NCBI GenBank assembly: GCA_029263125.1
Contig: JAJCYD010000024.1
Location: 58,699-122,698 of the forward strand
Direction of reading: 5' to 3'
Length of the DNA: 64,000 nt
Origin: Solirubrobacteraceae bacterium
GTDB taxonomy: Bacteria; Actinomycetota; Thermoleophilia; Solirubrobacterales; Solirubrobacteraceae
Below are positions 15,413-24,613 of the stretch, one piece after another. Made by a program: the position numbers and the translations under genes. The notes under the pieces are model-generated. The model saw nothing but the letters and a program-made list of their open reading frames with translations, was not told the origin of the DNA and searched no databases. The first letter of the stretch is position 1. Every line of letters starts with the position of its first letter.

Positions 15413-18400
15413 CTATGGGGCCACGGCCTTGGCGAGCTGCTCGCCGCGGATGCCGCGTGGCTCGTAGCCGGTGTACTGGATCGACAGCTGGCCCCCCGGT
15501 CCTTGCCGCGGTAGCTGGCAGCGTCCTGGTGAGCAACCACCTGCCGTTATCGATCGTCGCGGTGTAGTTGAGGAACCTCACGGTGGCGTTGCCCGCGGTG
15601 TATCCGAGGCGGATGCGCACGACCCCTCGTGCGCGTCGGCTGGTCGTCCCCGACACATGCAGCCGGCCCTTCTTCTGGATCCGGGTCGTGCCGCGCCGGA
15701 GCAGCGCCTTGCCCGGCGCCGCGCGAAGACGCACGTCGTCGCGGCGCACGCGATCGTTGCCTGCGTAGGTCATCGACAGGATGCCGGTCGTCTTGCGCCG
15801 CTGAGAGGACGGGAGACGACGGTTGATGCGGATCGTCCCGTTGCGTATCGGTGCCGTGAATCGTGTGGTGCGCCCGGCCGATCGATAGCTGACGCTGACG
15901 CGTCCTGTCGCACGTCCCGTGATCCGGGCCAGCACGTCGAGGCTTCCGCGACGTACTTCGGCGCGCTGAACCTGCAGCTTGGCGGGGAGGGACTGCGACG
16001 CCGGCGAGGGCGGCGCCGGCGCCGATGGCCGTCGCGTCAGCGGCGCCGGCGCTGCCGGAGGTGATGCCACCGGCGAAGACGGAGGCGGCGGAGACGGCGG
16101 AGACGGCGCAGGCGGCGGCGGAGACGACGGAGACGGCGGAGGAGGCGGCGGAGGCGGCGGGAGCGGAGGCGGCGAGTCCGCGGGCACGGGCACGGGCACG
16201 GCCGTGCTGCGTGCGGTTGTCGCGCCATCCGCGCTGGTGGCACGCACCTCGCAACCGACCGCATGCCCGGCGTCGGCGGAGGCGAGGACGTAGGTATCGC
16301 CCTCGGCTCCCGTGATCACCGCGCCGTCGCGCAGCCAGCGGCGCGCGTAGCTGGTGGGCGTGAAGCGCCAGCGACCGCGGGTGCAGCGCAGCGGCGATCC
16401 GACCACGGCGTGGCCGATCAGCTCAGGCGCGTCGAGCAGCTCGGGTGCCGGGCGTGTTCCGGCTGAGAGCGTGAACCGCGCATGGTGGGCCAGTGGATCG
16501 GTGCCGGTACCGCCCGGGCGATACCACTCGTTGATCTCGCCGCTTGCGACGTGCAGGGCCGTGCCGTCCGGGGTCACCGCGAGATCGCTGATCTGGCCGA
16601 CCCGGCCGACGTCCAGCGGGGAATACCGATCGCTCCCACGCGGCGCCCACGCCAGCACGTCGGCGCTCGCGACCGAAATCGCGGCAAGCTGCCAGCGCGC
16701 CACCCCGCCGATCAGCGTCTGGTTGCCTTCTCGGCCGACGAACAGGGTCTCGCCGTCCGGCGTCACCACGAGCGCCGTGACGAACGCGTAGACGTTCGTG
16801 TCGGCCCCCCACGCCGTCGCGCGGCCGTCCGAGGTGCGCAAGGCCGCCAGGCCGAGGCGCTCCGCGCCGCCGATCGACGGCGCGCCCCGGGGGCGCTCGG
16901 CGTCGAAGCCGAAGGCGCCGCCGGCGAACACCGTCGTGCCGTCGGGCGTCACCGCGAGATCGCTCACGGTGGTGTCGGCGTCGGGTGCGAAGGCCCGGAC
17001 GGATCCGCTGGCGCTGGAGATCGCCGCGATGTTCGCTCGCGGTGTGCCGGCCACCGTGGCGAAGTCTCCACCCAGGTAGAGCGTCGCGCCATCGGGCGAG
17101 TACTCGAGCGCTCGCACCGCTGGAGCGACGATTGGGCCGACATCGCTTGCGCCGAGGTCGGCTCGGACGTCGGTCACGGCCCCATCGGACGTGCGCAGGA
17201 CGGCGAGCCGTTCACGCGCCACGCCACCGATCGCCTCGAAGTAGCCGCCGACAGCCAGGTGGGTTTCGTCCGGCGACAACGCGACCGCAGATACCGATCG
17301 CGGAAGGTGATGCTCCCACAGCAGCGTTCCGTCTGAGGCGATCGCGCGCACCGCCGACGCCGTACTCCAGGACTGGCTGACGCCGCCGGCGAGGTAGACC
17401 GTGCCGTCGGATGCGATCGCGCTGTCGACGATGACGTTCTCCCCGCTGCCCGGCACGCTCAGGTCGGGCGGCGTCCACGCCGAGACCTCGCCGTCGCGCC
17501 CGACCACCATCGCGCTGCGGCGCCGGCGCGACTCGATCCCGAGGCCGTTGCCGTTGAACAGCAACTGCTCGCCGTCGGCGGAGATCGCGATGACCGCACC
17601 GGATTCCGTGCCGGTCATCACGGCGCCCGGAAGCACGCTGCCATCGTCCGGGTCCACGGGAACGGCCGCAGGTCCTCCCTCCGAACGCGGGGTCAGCCAG
17701 AGCCGGTCACCGGAGCGATCCAGTCGCGCGGAGCTGGCATCGACCGCTGTGCTCCACGGCAGCCGCGAGCCGTCGGAGGCTCGCAGCAGCACCGGCCCGT
17801 CGAACGCCTCGCCGCCGAGCAGCGTCCCGGTACCAGCGCCGAGCCCGCGGTCGTCGCGCGCGATCAGGGAGGTCACCCCAAAGGAGCTGCTCTGGGGTCG
17901 CGAGCCGCCGATCGACCAGCGTGTCGCGAGCGTCCCGGCATCCAGCGCGAGGACACCATTCAACTCGGCGAGGTAGAGCGTGCCCCCGTCAGCCGACACA
18001 GCGACGGGGCCACCGCCGCCGGCCGGGCCGCGTCGCAGCAGCGCTCCCGTCGTCGTATCGAGGGCTCCGACCGACAGCAGCTGCGAATGGTCCACCGATC
18101 CGAACGACCCGCCGACGTACAGCGTCGCGCCGTCCGGTGCGAGCACGATGCCCTGGGCGCCGATCACGCCCTGCGGTCGCCAGTCCGACAGCGCGCCGCT
18201 CTGCGGATCGACGGCGCCGAGATGCCACTGCGAGCGCGCGTCGATCTCTTCGAACTGGCCGGCGATGTACAGCCGCGAGCGATCGGGCGTCAGCAGCAAC
18301 TGGTGGACCCGGCCCTCGCTGCCGTTCTGGGTCAGCAGCACCGGATCGAAGCCGGGGTCCAGCTCGTAATCGGCGTCGAGGCGTACGACGCGGCCGTCGT

Positions 18401-18767
18401 ATCCGACATACCAGCCGCCCTGCCCGTCGGCGACGGTGACGGCGGGAGGGGGGTAGAAGCTGTTGGCTTTGACGAACGAAGCCTGCTCGGCCAGCGGCCG
18501 GCCGCTGCGCACGGAGACCGGAAACGGTCCCGTCAGCGGCCGTGCGGCGCGAAAGAAGGCGCCCGCGACGACCGTCGCGTCGCCGTTGGTGGCCACCGTC
18601 CCGGCGCCGCCATCCAGGACGGCCACGCCGTCATCGGGAAGGCTTGAGATCGGAACGCTCGCCGTGGCAGGACACGCCAGCACCGCGAGCGCAAGCACCC
18701 CCAGCAGCACCAGTCGCCCCATACGACCGCAGCGCCCGTCCAGCCTTCGATTACCGCCGCGCCCCAT
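15413..18767 (-). CDS. Secreted propeller/delta-60-type surface protein, frameshifted near its end
   Basis: This exported protein of about 1100 residues has a signal peptide (MGRLVLLGVLALAVLACPATASV). It then has about ten blade-like repeats of the type LAVTPDGTTVFAGGAFG, an Ig-like domain (GRWRFTPTSYARRWLRDGAVITGAEGDTYVL), a Pro-rich spacer and a beta-rich C-terminal domain (LPAKLQVQRAEVRRGSLDVLARITGRATGRVSVSYRSAG). After RTLPATAARTGG the track frame turns into Arg-rich nonsense and runs antisense through the DUF167 gene. Removing one base from the C6 run at 15492-15497 restores QLSIQYTGYEPRGIRGEQLAK and a stop at 15413, matching the end of the metalloprotease at 58017. The start may be 18767 or 18722. 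It is either a sequencing error or a real phase-variable tract. Confidence 0.75.
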
Positions 18768-18816
18768 ACGGCACTATCGGCGCAGCAACCGGGACACTTG
18801 ACCGCGAGCATCGGCG

Positions 18817-20136
18817 TTACGCGCGACCCCTCAATCTGGCGAGATCCTGCTGAAAGCCCGGGTAGGACACGGCCGCAGCATCGATCCCGACGACCTGCAC
18901 CCCCTCGTGTGAGGCCAGGCCCGCCACCGCCCCGAGCATGGCCATGCGGTGATCGCCTGCGGCGTCGATCGTGCCGCCACGCAGCCCACGGCATCCGGCG
19001 CCCGAGACCACGAAGCCGTCATCGGTCGCCTCGATCTCAGCGCCCAGGCCGCGCAGCCCGTCGACGACCCCGGCGATGCGGTCGGACTCCTTGACACGCA
19101 GCTCCTGCGCGCCACGCACCACGGTTTCGCCCTCGGCGAAGCAGCCCAGCAACGCGACCAGCGGCAGCTCGTCGATCGCGAGGGGCACCTCCTCCGCGGC
19201 CACGGCCGTGCCACGCAACGGGCCCGCCGCGACGGCGAGGTCACAGATCGGCTCGGCCGAAGCGACCGCTGCGCCGGTCCCGGGGACCGCTTCGAGCTCA
19301 CCCTGCACCGCGGCTCCCATCCGCTCGAGAATCCGCAGGAATCCGGTGCGCGTCCAGTTCACCCCGACATCGCGGACGGTGACCCGCGATCCCGCGACGA
19401 GCACGGCCGCGGCGATCATGAACGCCGCCGACGAGAGATCGCCGGGCACGACGATGTGCTGCGCGTGTAGCGAATCGACCGGCTGCAGGCTGACGTCGAG
19501 GCCGTCCCGAGCAATCCGAACGCCCGCTCCGGCGAGCATCCGCTCGGTGTGATCGCGGCTTGGCGCGGGCTCGGTCACCGTCGTCGTGGCGTCGGCGCAC
19601 ATCCCCGCGATCAGCACGCACGACTTCACCTGCGCGCTGGCGACCGGCAGGACGTAGGAGATCGCGCGCAGGGCACGCCCACGAACGAGAAACGGCGGGT
19701 AGCGGCCGTCCGTCGCCTCGATGACGCCCCCCATCCTGCGCAGCGGCTGCGCGATGCGATCGACCGGGCGCCGGCGGATCGAGGCGTCGCCGTCGAGCTG
19801 GAACGTGCTCCCCTCCTGCGCGGCAAGCCAGCCCGGCAGCAGGCGCATCAGCGTGCCAGCGTTGCCGACGTCGATCATCGCCCCGTCCCCCGCGCCGCGC
19901 AGGCCGACGCCCTCGACGACGACATCGTCGCCCTCCAGCCTGACGCGAGCCCCGAGCACGCGGATGGCATCCAGCGTCGACGTCGTGTCCTGCGCGTGCA
20001 GGTAGTTGACGATCCGCGCGGTGCCGCTGGACATCGCGCCGAAGAGCGCGGCGCGATGGGAGATCGACTTGTCGGCCGGGGCCGTGACCGACCCCTGCAG
20101 CCCGGCCGTGGCCGGCGCGAAGAACGCGTCGCTCAT
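18817..20136 (-). CDS. aroA: 3-phosphoshikimate 1-carboxyvinyltransferase (EPSP synthase)
   Basis: This 439-residue enzyme joins PEP to shikimate-3-phosphate in the cytoplasm. Motifs: APADKSISHRAALFGA with the catalytic Lys near residue 23, DVGNAGTLMRLLPG, RRPVDRIAQPLRRMGG, and VKESDRIAGVVDGLRGLGA in the second half. In the GNAGT loop the residue equivalent to E. coli Pro101 is Leu, as in many Gram-positive enzymes. It overlaps tyrA by four bases and is the last gene of the aromatic operon. Confidence 0.95.
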   Translation of the reverse strand: MSDAFFAPATAGLQGSVTAPADKSISHRAALFGAMSSGTARIVNYLHAQDTTSTLDAIRVLGARVRLEGDDVVVEGVGLRGAGDGAMIDVGNAGTLMRLLPGWLAAQEGSTFQLDGDASIRRRPVDRIAQPLRRMGGVIEATDGRYPPFLVRGRALRAISYVLPVASAQVKSCVLIAGMCADATTTVTEPAPSRDHTERMLAGAGVRIARDGLDVSLQPVDSLHAQHIVVPGDLSSAAFMIAAAVLVAGSRVTVRDVGVNWTRTGFLRILERMGAAVQGELEAVPGTGAAVASAEPICDLAVAAGPLRGTAVAAEEVPLAIDELPLVALLGCFAEGETVVRGAQELRVKESDRIAGVVDGLRGLGAEIEATDDGFVVSGAGCRGLRGGTIDAAGDHRMAMLGAVAGLASHEGVQVVGIDAAAVSYPGFQQDLARLRGRA

Positions 20137-21185
20137 GCGGCCGGGTAGCCCAGGCCGCTCACCAGTTCGATCGCGCGAGCGGCGTCGCCGTCACAGACCC
20201 ACAGCGCGATGACCCCCGTCCGGTTGTCGGGCTCGGGGGCCAGGGTCATGTCGGCGATGTTGATGCCCGCACGACCGAGCTGCAGCGCGATCTGCGCCAC
20301 CGTCCCCGGCTTGTTGGGCACCGACACGCGGATCTCGCGCGAGCTGTCACCCTGCATGCCGACCTTCAACAGCGCGGCGCGGTGCAGCGCCGCCTGCGCC
20401 TGCCAGCCGCTGAGATCGCCGTCCTCGCGCAGCAGGTCGCGCACCTCCCCCAGGCGCAGCAGAAGCTCGTCGATCTGCGCGCCGAGCGCGGCCGCGTTCG
20501 CCCGATAGATCTGCCCCCACAACGGCGGGTTGGATCCCGCGACGCGGGTCGCGTCGCGAAAGCTCGGACCGGTCGCGGGCAGCGTCGCGCCACCGAGCGC
20601 CTGTGCGGCCTGCTCGACGAGCAGGTTCGCCACGACGTGTGGCAGGTGTGAGACCGCGGCCATCAGGCGATCGTGCTCGGCCGCGTCGATCGCGGTCGGG
20701 ACCGCGCCGAGCCCGGCGACGAAGCGTGCGAGGCGTTCGTAGAGCACTCCGGGCGTTCGCTCGCGCGGGGTGAGATACCACGTCGCGCCGTCGAACAGGT
20801 CCTCTCGCGCATGCGCGACGCCGACCGATTCCGCGCCCGCGAGCGGGTGCCCGCCGACGAACTGCTCGCGGTCGACCGCCTCCACGAGCGCCTGCTTCGT
20901 CGAGCCGACGTCGCTGACGACGGCGTCCGGCAGCCGTTCGCAGAGGTCACAGACCGCGCCCTGCAGCGCATCGACCGACACCGACGCGATGGCGACGTCG
21001 GCCGGCCCGAGATCGTCGAGGCTGTCGACGGCCTCGTCGATCGCGCCGCGCCGCAGCGCGATCTCCAGCGCCGCAGGGCTGCGGTTCCAGCCGACGACAT
21101 GTGCTCCGAGCCGCGCGCGGGCCGCGAGACCGATCGAGCCGCCGATCAGGCCGACGCCGAGCAGCGCGACCCGCGGCGCGCTCAC
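20133..21185 (-). CDS. tyrA: Prephenate/arogenate dehydrogenase with C-terminal ACT domain
   Basis: This 350-residue protein has a Rossmann NAD(P) motif VALLGVGLIGGSIG at the N terminus, then VVSDVGSTKQAL, GGHPLAGAE and the helical C-terminal dimer domain (AAVSHLPHVVANLLV). An ACT domain follows (IRVSVPNKPGTVAQIALQLGRAGINIADM), which in this family binds tyrosine for feedback inhibition. It makes 4-hydroxyphenylpyruvate (or tyrosine from arogenate). It overlaps aroG and aroA by four bases each, so it is translationally coupled. Confidence 0.93.
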   Translation of the reverse strand: MSAPRVALLGVGLIGGSIGLAARARLGAHVVGWNRSPAALEIALRRGAIDEAVDSLDDLGPADVAIASVSVDALQGAVCDLCERLPDAVVSDVGSTKQALVEAVDREQFVGGHPLAGAESVGVAHAREDLFDGATWYLTPRERTPGVLYERLARFVAGLGAVPTAIDAAEHDRLMAAVSHLPHVVANLLVEQAAQALGGATLPATGPSFRDATRVAGSNPPLWGQIYRANAAALGAQIDELLLRLGEVRDLLREDGDLSGWQAQAALHRAALLKVGMQGDSSREIRVSVPNKPGTVAQIALQLGRAGINIADMTLAPEPDNRTGVIALWVCDGDAARAIELVSGLGYPAA

Positions 21186-22261
21186 GCCACCGCGCGCCGG
21201 GCTCGCACCGCTGCGGCGAGCTCGTCGAGCACGTCGACCGTCGTCTCCCAGTCCATGCAGGCGTCGGTGATCGACTGTCCGTAGGTCAGCTCACCGCCAA
21301 GGTTCTGGCGACCGGCGACAAGGAAGGACTCCAGCATGACGCCGACGATCGCCGTGCTGCCGGCGGCGACCTGCTCGCCGATCCCTGCGGCGACCTGGGG
21401 CTGGCGCTCGTGGTCCTTGGCGCTGTTGGCATGCGAGGCGTCGACGACGACGCGCTCTGGCAGCCCGGCCGCGCGCAGCCGTGCGAGCGCTCCCGCGACA
21501 CCATCCGGTCCGTGGTTGGGCGCACCGTCGCCGCCGCGCAGGATCACGTGGCCGTCGGGGTTGCCGCTGGTGTGCAGGATCGCCGGCGTGCCGCTGAAGT
21601 CCACGCCGGCGAATGAGTGCTTGCCCGCGGCCGCCCGAACGGCGTCGACGGCGACCTGGACGTCGCCGTCGGTGCGGTTCTTGAAGCCGACGGGCATCGA
21701 CAGTCCCGACCCGAGCTGGCGGTGGATCTGGCTCTCGGTCGTGCGGGCGCCGATCGCCCCCCACGCCACGGTGTCGGAGATGTACTGCGGCGTCACCGGG
21801 TCGAGGAACTCGCAGCCGACGGGCAGCTTGAACGCCAGCACCTCGAGCAGCAGGGCCCGTGCCGTGCGCAACCCGAAGTCGACGTCGCGCGAGTCATCGA
21901 GGTGCGGGTCGTTGATGAGGCCCTTCCAGCCCGTCGTCGTGCGCGGCTTCTCGAAGTACACGCGCATCGCGATGCAGAGGTCGGCCGACAGGTCGCTGGC
22001 CTGCTCGCTCAGGCGCTGTGCGTACTCCAGTGCCGCGACGGGGTCGTGCACGCTGCACGGCCCGACGACGACGAGCAGCCGGTCGTCTGTGCCCTGAAGG
22101 ATCGCGTGCGTCGCGGCGCGGCCCGAGACGACGACCTCGGCCAGCTGCGGCTCCAGCGGCAGGCTCGCGATCAGGCTCTGCGGCGTTGTGAGCGAGGAGA
22201 CCCGCTCGATGCGACGGTCGCGAATTCCCGACGCGAGCTCGGCGGCGGTTGCGGGAACCAT
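21182..22261 (-). CDS. aroG: 3-deoxy-D-arabino-heptulosonate 7-phosphate synthase, class I
   Basis: This 359-residue enzyme condenses PEP and erythrose 4-phosphate, the first step of the shikimate pathway. Class I (AroF/G/H-like) motifs are LLVVVGPCSVHDP, MRVYFEKPRTTTGWKGLINDP, SGLSMPVGFKNRTDG, ILRGG and VVDASHANSAKDHERQ. A GGGAG lies about nine bases before the ATG. The gene is preceded by a leader peptide rich in Phe, Trp and Tyr and a hairpin, which suggests control of the operon by aromatic amino acid supply in addition to any allosteric control. Confidence 0.94.
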   Translation of the reverse strand: MVPATAAELASGIRDRRIERVSSLTTPQSLIASLPLEPQLAEVVVSGRAATHAILQGTDDRLLVVVGPCSVHDPVAALEYAQRLSEQASDLSADLCIAMRVYFEKPRTTTGWKGLINDPHLDDSRDVDFGLRTARALLLEVLAFKLPVGCEFLDPVTPQYISDTVAWGAIGARTTESQIHRQLGSGLSMPVGFKNRTDGDVQVAVDAVRAAAGKHSFAGVDFSGTPAILHTSGNPDGHVILRGGDGAPNHGPDGVAGALARLRAAGLPERVVVDASHANSAKDHERQPQVAAGIGEQVAAGSTAIVGVMLESFLVAGRQNLGGELTYGQSITDACMDWETTVDVLDELAAAVRARRAVA

Positions 22262-22353
22262 GGTCAGGCTCCCGGGCGAGACGGTCGTCGTGTCATGCCG
22301 ATCATCACTGCAAGTCCTTTCGAGAAGACGCCTGGAGACGGATGGTCCTGCGG

Positions 22354-22401
22354 GGCGCTCGGCGGGAAGGGCGGTGAGACAGGGGTGGTGAGCCGAGCGC
22401 C
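22354..22401 (-). promoter_or_regulatory. Hairpin after the aromatic leader peptide (candidate attenuator)
   Basis: A perfect 10-bp inverted repeat on the transcribed strand (GGCGCTCGGC and GCCGAGCGCC) encloses 28 bases and starts at the last base of the leader peptide's TAG. The first arm could instead pair with GAGCCG and AGCG at the 5' end of the leader coding sequence, giving a competing structure. There is no U tract, so control could be Rho-dependent or at the level of translation. Confidence 0.6.
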
Positions 22402-22475
22402 TAGATAAATCGCCAGGCGAAATAGCGACGAGCGAACCAGAAGGTGGTACGGCTGCTGTCGCTCGTGCGGCTCAT
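22401..22475 (-). CDS. Aromatic-amino-acid leader peptide of the aroG operon
   Basis: This is a 24-codon ORF absent from the ORF track. It begins 13 bases after the aminotransferase stop and ends TAG. The last 13 residues are FWFARRYFAWRFI, holding four Phe, two Trp and one Tyr, while the first 11 residues have no aromatic residue. Such clustering just before a hairpin and a DAHP synthase gene is the signature of ribosome-mediated attenuation. The Shine-Dalgarno sequence is weak, so translation may be coupled to the upstream gene. Confidence 0.7.
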   Translation of the reverse strand: MSRTSDSSRTTFWFARRYFAWRFI

Positions 22476-22488
22476 TCGGATGCCAATG

Positions 22489-23568
22489 CTAGAGCACGTC
22501 GCCCAGCGCGTCGAGAAAGCGGACGTTCTGCGTAGGCGTGCCGTAGGTCACGCGCAGCGCCCCCGGACGCCCGAGCGCCCCTCCGGCTCGCACGATCACG
22601 CCGCGCTCGGCGAGCCCGGCGACGACCTCGGACTCGTCCACGTCGCCGGGGAGATCGAACCAGCAGAAGTTCGCCTGCGACGCGGCCGGCTCGATGCCCA
22701 GGTCATTCAGCCCGCTCTCGATCTCCACGCGCGCGACGACGGCGCGCTCGACGCGTTCCGCGACGGCGTCCTGGTGGCGCAGCGCCTCCACGGCCGCCGC
22801 CTGCGCGGCGACGTTGCAGAAGAACGGCTGGCGCACCTGGTCGACGGCGCGCGGGAAGTCCTCCGAGCCGCACAGCGCGAAGCCGACGCGCATCCCGCAC
22901 AGGCCATAGACCTTGGAGAAGGTGCGCAGCAGGACCAGGTTGGAATGCTTGGCCAGCAGATCGAGCGTCGTATCGGGGTCGTCGAGCAGGTTGAACTCGC
23001 AGTAGGCCTCGTCGACGATCAGCGCGATGTGGCGCGGGACGCGCTCGACGAACGCCGCGATGTCGGCGAACGCCAACGCGGTCGACGTCGGGTTGTTGGG
23101 GTTGCAGACGATCACCAGGCGCGTGGCGGCCGTGATCTCCGTGGCCATGGCGTCGAGGTCGTGGCACTGCTCGTCGTCGAGCGCGACGGTGATCGCCCGC
23201 GCGCCCGACGCCGCCGCGAGGTGCGGATAGACGCTGAACGACGGCCACGCGTAGACGAGCTCGGCACCGGGCTCCAGCAGCGCCTCGCCCGCCGCGAGCA
23301 AAACGTCGCACGAGCCGTTCCCGATCGCGATGCGCGCGGATGGCACGCCGTAGCGGTTGCTCAGCGCCCGCTTGAGCTCGGAGTTGGAGGGGTCCGGGTA
23401 GCGGTTGGCTCCCGCGACGGCGCGCTGGGCGGCGGCGACGACGGCGTCCAGCGGCGGGTCTGGCGACTCGTTGGAGGCGAGCATCGCGACGTCGTCGCCG
23501 AGCGCGTAGGCGCCGGCCGTCGGGTAGACGGGAATCCGTCGGATGCGCTCGGAGAACTCGATGGCCAT
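22489..23568 (-). CDS. HisC-family aminotransferase (histidinol-phosphate or aromatic)
   Basis: This 359-residue fold-type I PLP enzyme has LASNESPDPP at the N terminus, IAIGNGSCDVL for phosphate binding, VICNPNNPTS, IVDEAYCEF, and the Schiff-base Lys in LLRTFSKVYGLCGMRVGF. HisC proteins make histidinol phosphate, but members next to tyrA and aro genes often act on aromatic keto acids. No other his gene is nearby and the gene heads the aromatic block, so an aromatic role is the better guess. Confidence 0.82.
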   Translation of the reverse strand: MAIEFSERIRRIPVYPTAGAYALGDDVAMLASNESPDPPLDAVVAAAQRAVAGANRYPDPSNSELKRALSNRYGVPSARIAIGNGSCDVLLAAGEALLEPGAELVYAWPSFSVYPHLAAASGARAITVALDDEQCHDLDAMATEITAATRLVIVCNPNNPTSTALAFADIAAFVERVPRHIALIVDEAYCEFNLLDDPDTTLDLLAKHSNLVLLRTFSKVYGLCGMRVGFALCGSEDFPRAVDQVRQPFFCNVAAQAAAVEALRHQDAVAERVERAVVARVEIESGLNDLGIEPAASQANFCWFDLPGDVDESEVVAGLAERGVIVRAGGALGRPGALRVTYGTPTQNVRFLDALGDVL

Positions 23569-23601
23569 GTCAGCGATTGTGGCGCACGCCGACGCCGCGA
23601 C

Positions 23602-24180
23602 TCACGCCGGGCGGGCGTAGCACTCCACGAGCGCGCTGCCGCGCAGCTCGCGAAGCTGGTTCTTGCACCACCACGACCAGTCGTCGGCGCGGTCCTCCAG
23701 CGCGCTGCGCACGAACGTCTCCCAAGCCATCCAGGCGCAGGCCTCGACCTCCACGGGGTTGGGCCGCGGCTGGCCGGCCGCGCGCGCCACGTACACCGGG
23801 CAGAACTCGTGCTCGACGACCCCGCGGAACGCCGGCGCGCGGTAGCGGTGGTCGGCCACCGCGAGCTCGATGTCGCTCGCGGCCATGCCCAGCTCGTAGT
23901 CCAGGCGCCGGAGGATCGCGTCGGGGATGCTCTCCCCCGGGCCGGGGTGCCCGCACACCGTGTTGCTCCACACCCCCGGCCAGACCGTCTTGCCAAGCGC
24001 CCGTCGCGTCACGAGAAACGCGCCGTCGTCGTCGAAGACGTAACAGGAGAACGCCAGGTGCAACGGGGTGTCGGCGTGATGGGACGTGCGCTTGGAGGCG
24101 GTGCCCGTCGGCGTGCCATTCTCGTCGACGAGCACGATCAGCTCGTCGCCGACGGTCGTGATGGCATCGATCGCGCTCAT
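23602..24180 (-). CDS. idi: Isopentenyl-diphosphate delta-isomerase, type I
   Basis: This 192-residue Nudix-fold enzyme interconverts IPP and DMAPP for isoprenoid synthesis. Active-site Cys is in WSNTVCGHPGPGES and the catalytic Glu in VVEHEFCPVY; metal-binding His residues are in SHHADTPLHLAF. The start was set at MSAIDAITT; the track adds 12 residues of unlikely sequence. It stands between the aminotransferase gene and the chorismate mutase gene. Confidence 0.92.
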   Translation of the reverse strand: MSAIDAITTVGDELIVLVDENGTPTGTASKRTSHHADTPLHLAFSCYVFDDDGAFLVTRRALGKTVWPGVWSNTVCGHPGPGESIPDAILRRLDYELGMAASDIELAVADHRYRAPAFRGVVEHEFCPVYVARAAGQPRPNPVEVEACAWMAWETFVRSALEDRADDWSWWCKNQLRELRGSALVECYARPA

Positions 24181-24236
24181 GACATGACGTACGCGCGCGC
24201 GGGCGGATCGGTCCACCCGGCGTGCGAAGCCGGGCG

Positions 24237-24602
24237 CTACTGCGCGCCCTCGAGATCCTGGCGCAGCGCGCGCGCCTCGCCGAGGTACACGTGGCGCGCG
24301 ACGTGCGCGTCAGGTGCGTGGTAGTGCATCAGCACGCGGATGATCTGCGGCAGCGATCCGGGCACGGGCACCTCGCGAGCGCACAGCAGCGGCACCTCGG
24401 AGAATCCCATGTTGCGCGCCGCCACAGCCGGAAACTCCGCGTTGAGGTCGTCGGTCAGCGTGAAGATGCAGCTGACGACATCGCTGGGATGCAGGTCGTT
24501 GCGCTTGAGGATCTCGCGCAGCAGCCACTCCGTCGACCCGAGGATCGCCTGGGCCTCGTTGCGGTCGACCGACGAGGCCCCGCGCAGTGCGAAGAGCCGC
24601 AT
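24237..24602 (-). CDS. aroH: Chorismate mutase, AroH type
   Basis: This 121-residue protein is of the trimeric AroH fold rather than the common helical AroQ type. Typical motifs are LRGASSVDRNEAQAILGSTEWLLREIL, DVVSCIFTLTDDLNAEFPAVAARNMGFSEVPLLCAREVPVPGSL and RVLMHYHA. It converts chorismate to prephenate, the substrate of the nearby TyrA. The track ORF is longer by 61 codons upstream, but the family starts at MRLFALRGA. Confidence 0.92.
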   Translation of the reverse strand: MRLFALRGASSVDRNEAQAILGSTEWLLREILKRNDLHPSDVVSCIFTLTDDLNAEFPAVAARNMGFSEVPLLCAREVPVPGSLPQIIRVLMHYHAPDAHVARHVYLGEARALRQDLEGAQ

Positions 24603-24613
24603 GGCGGACGATG

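Noticed and set aside
16060-16180. GGCGGAGACGG-type tandem repeat as a possible regulatory or CRISPR-like repeat.
   Set aside because: It encodes the Pro/Ser spacer of the propeller protein and is ordinary low-complexity coding sequence.
22262-22310. A second short ORF (MIGMTRRPSRPGA) just before aroG.
   Set aside because: It has no aromatic residues and no clear role; it may be chance, though it follows AAAGGAC.
23361-23996. Alternative minus-strand frame across idi and the aminotransferase gene.
   Set aside because: It conflicts with two well-supported genes.
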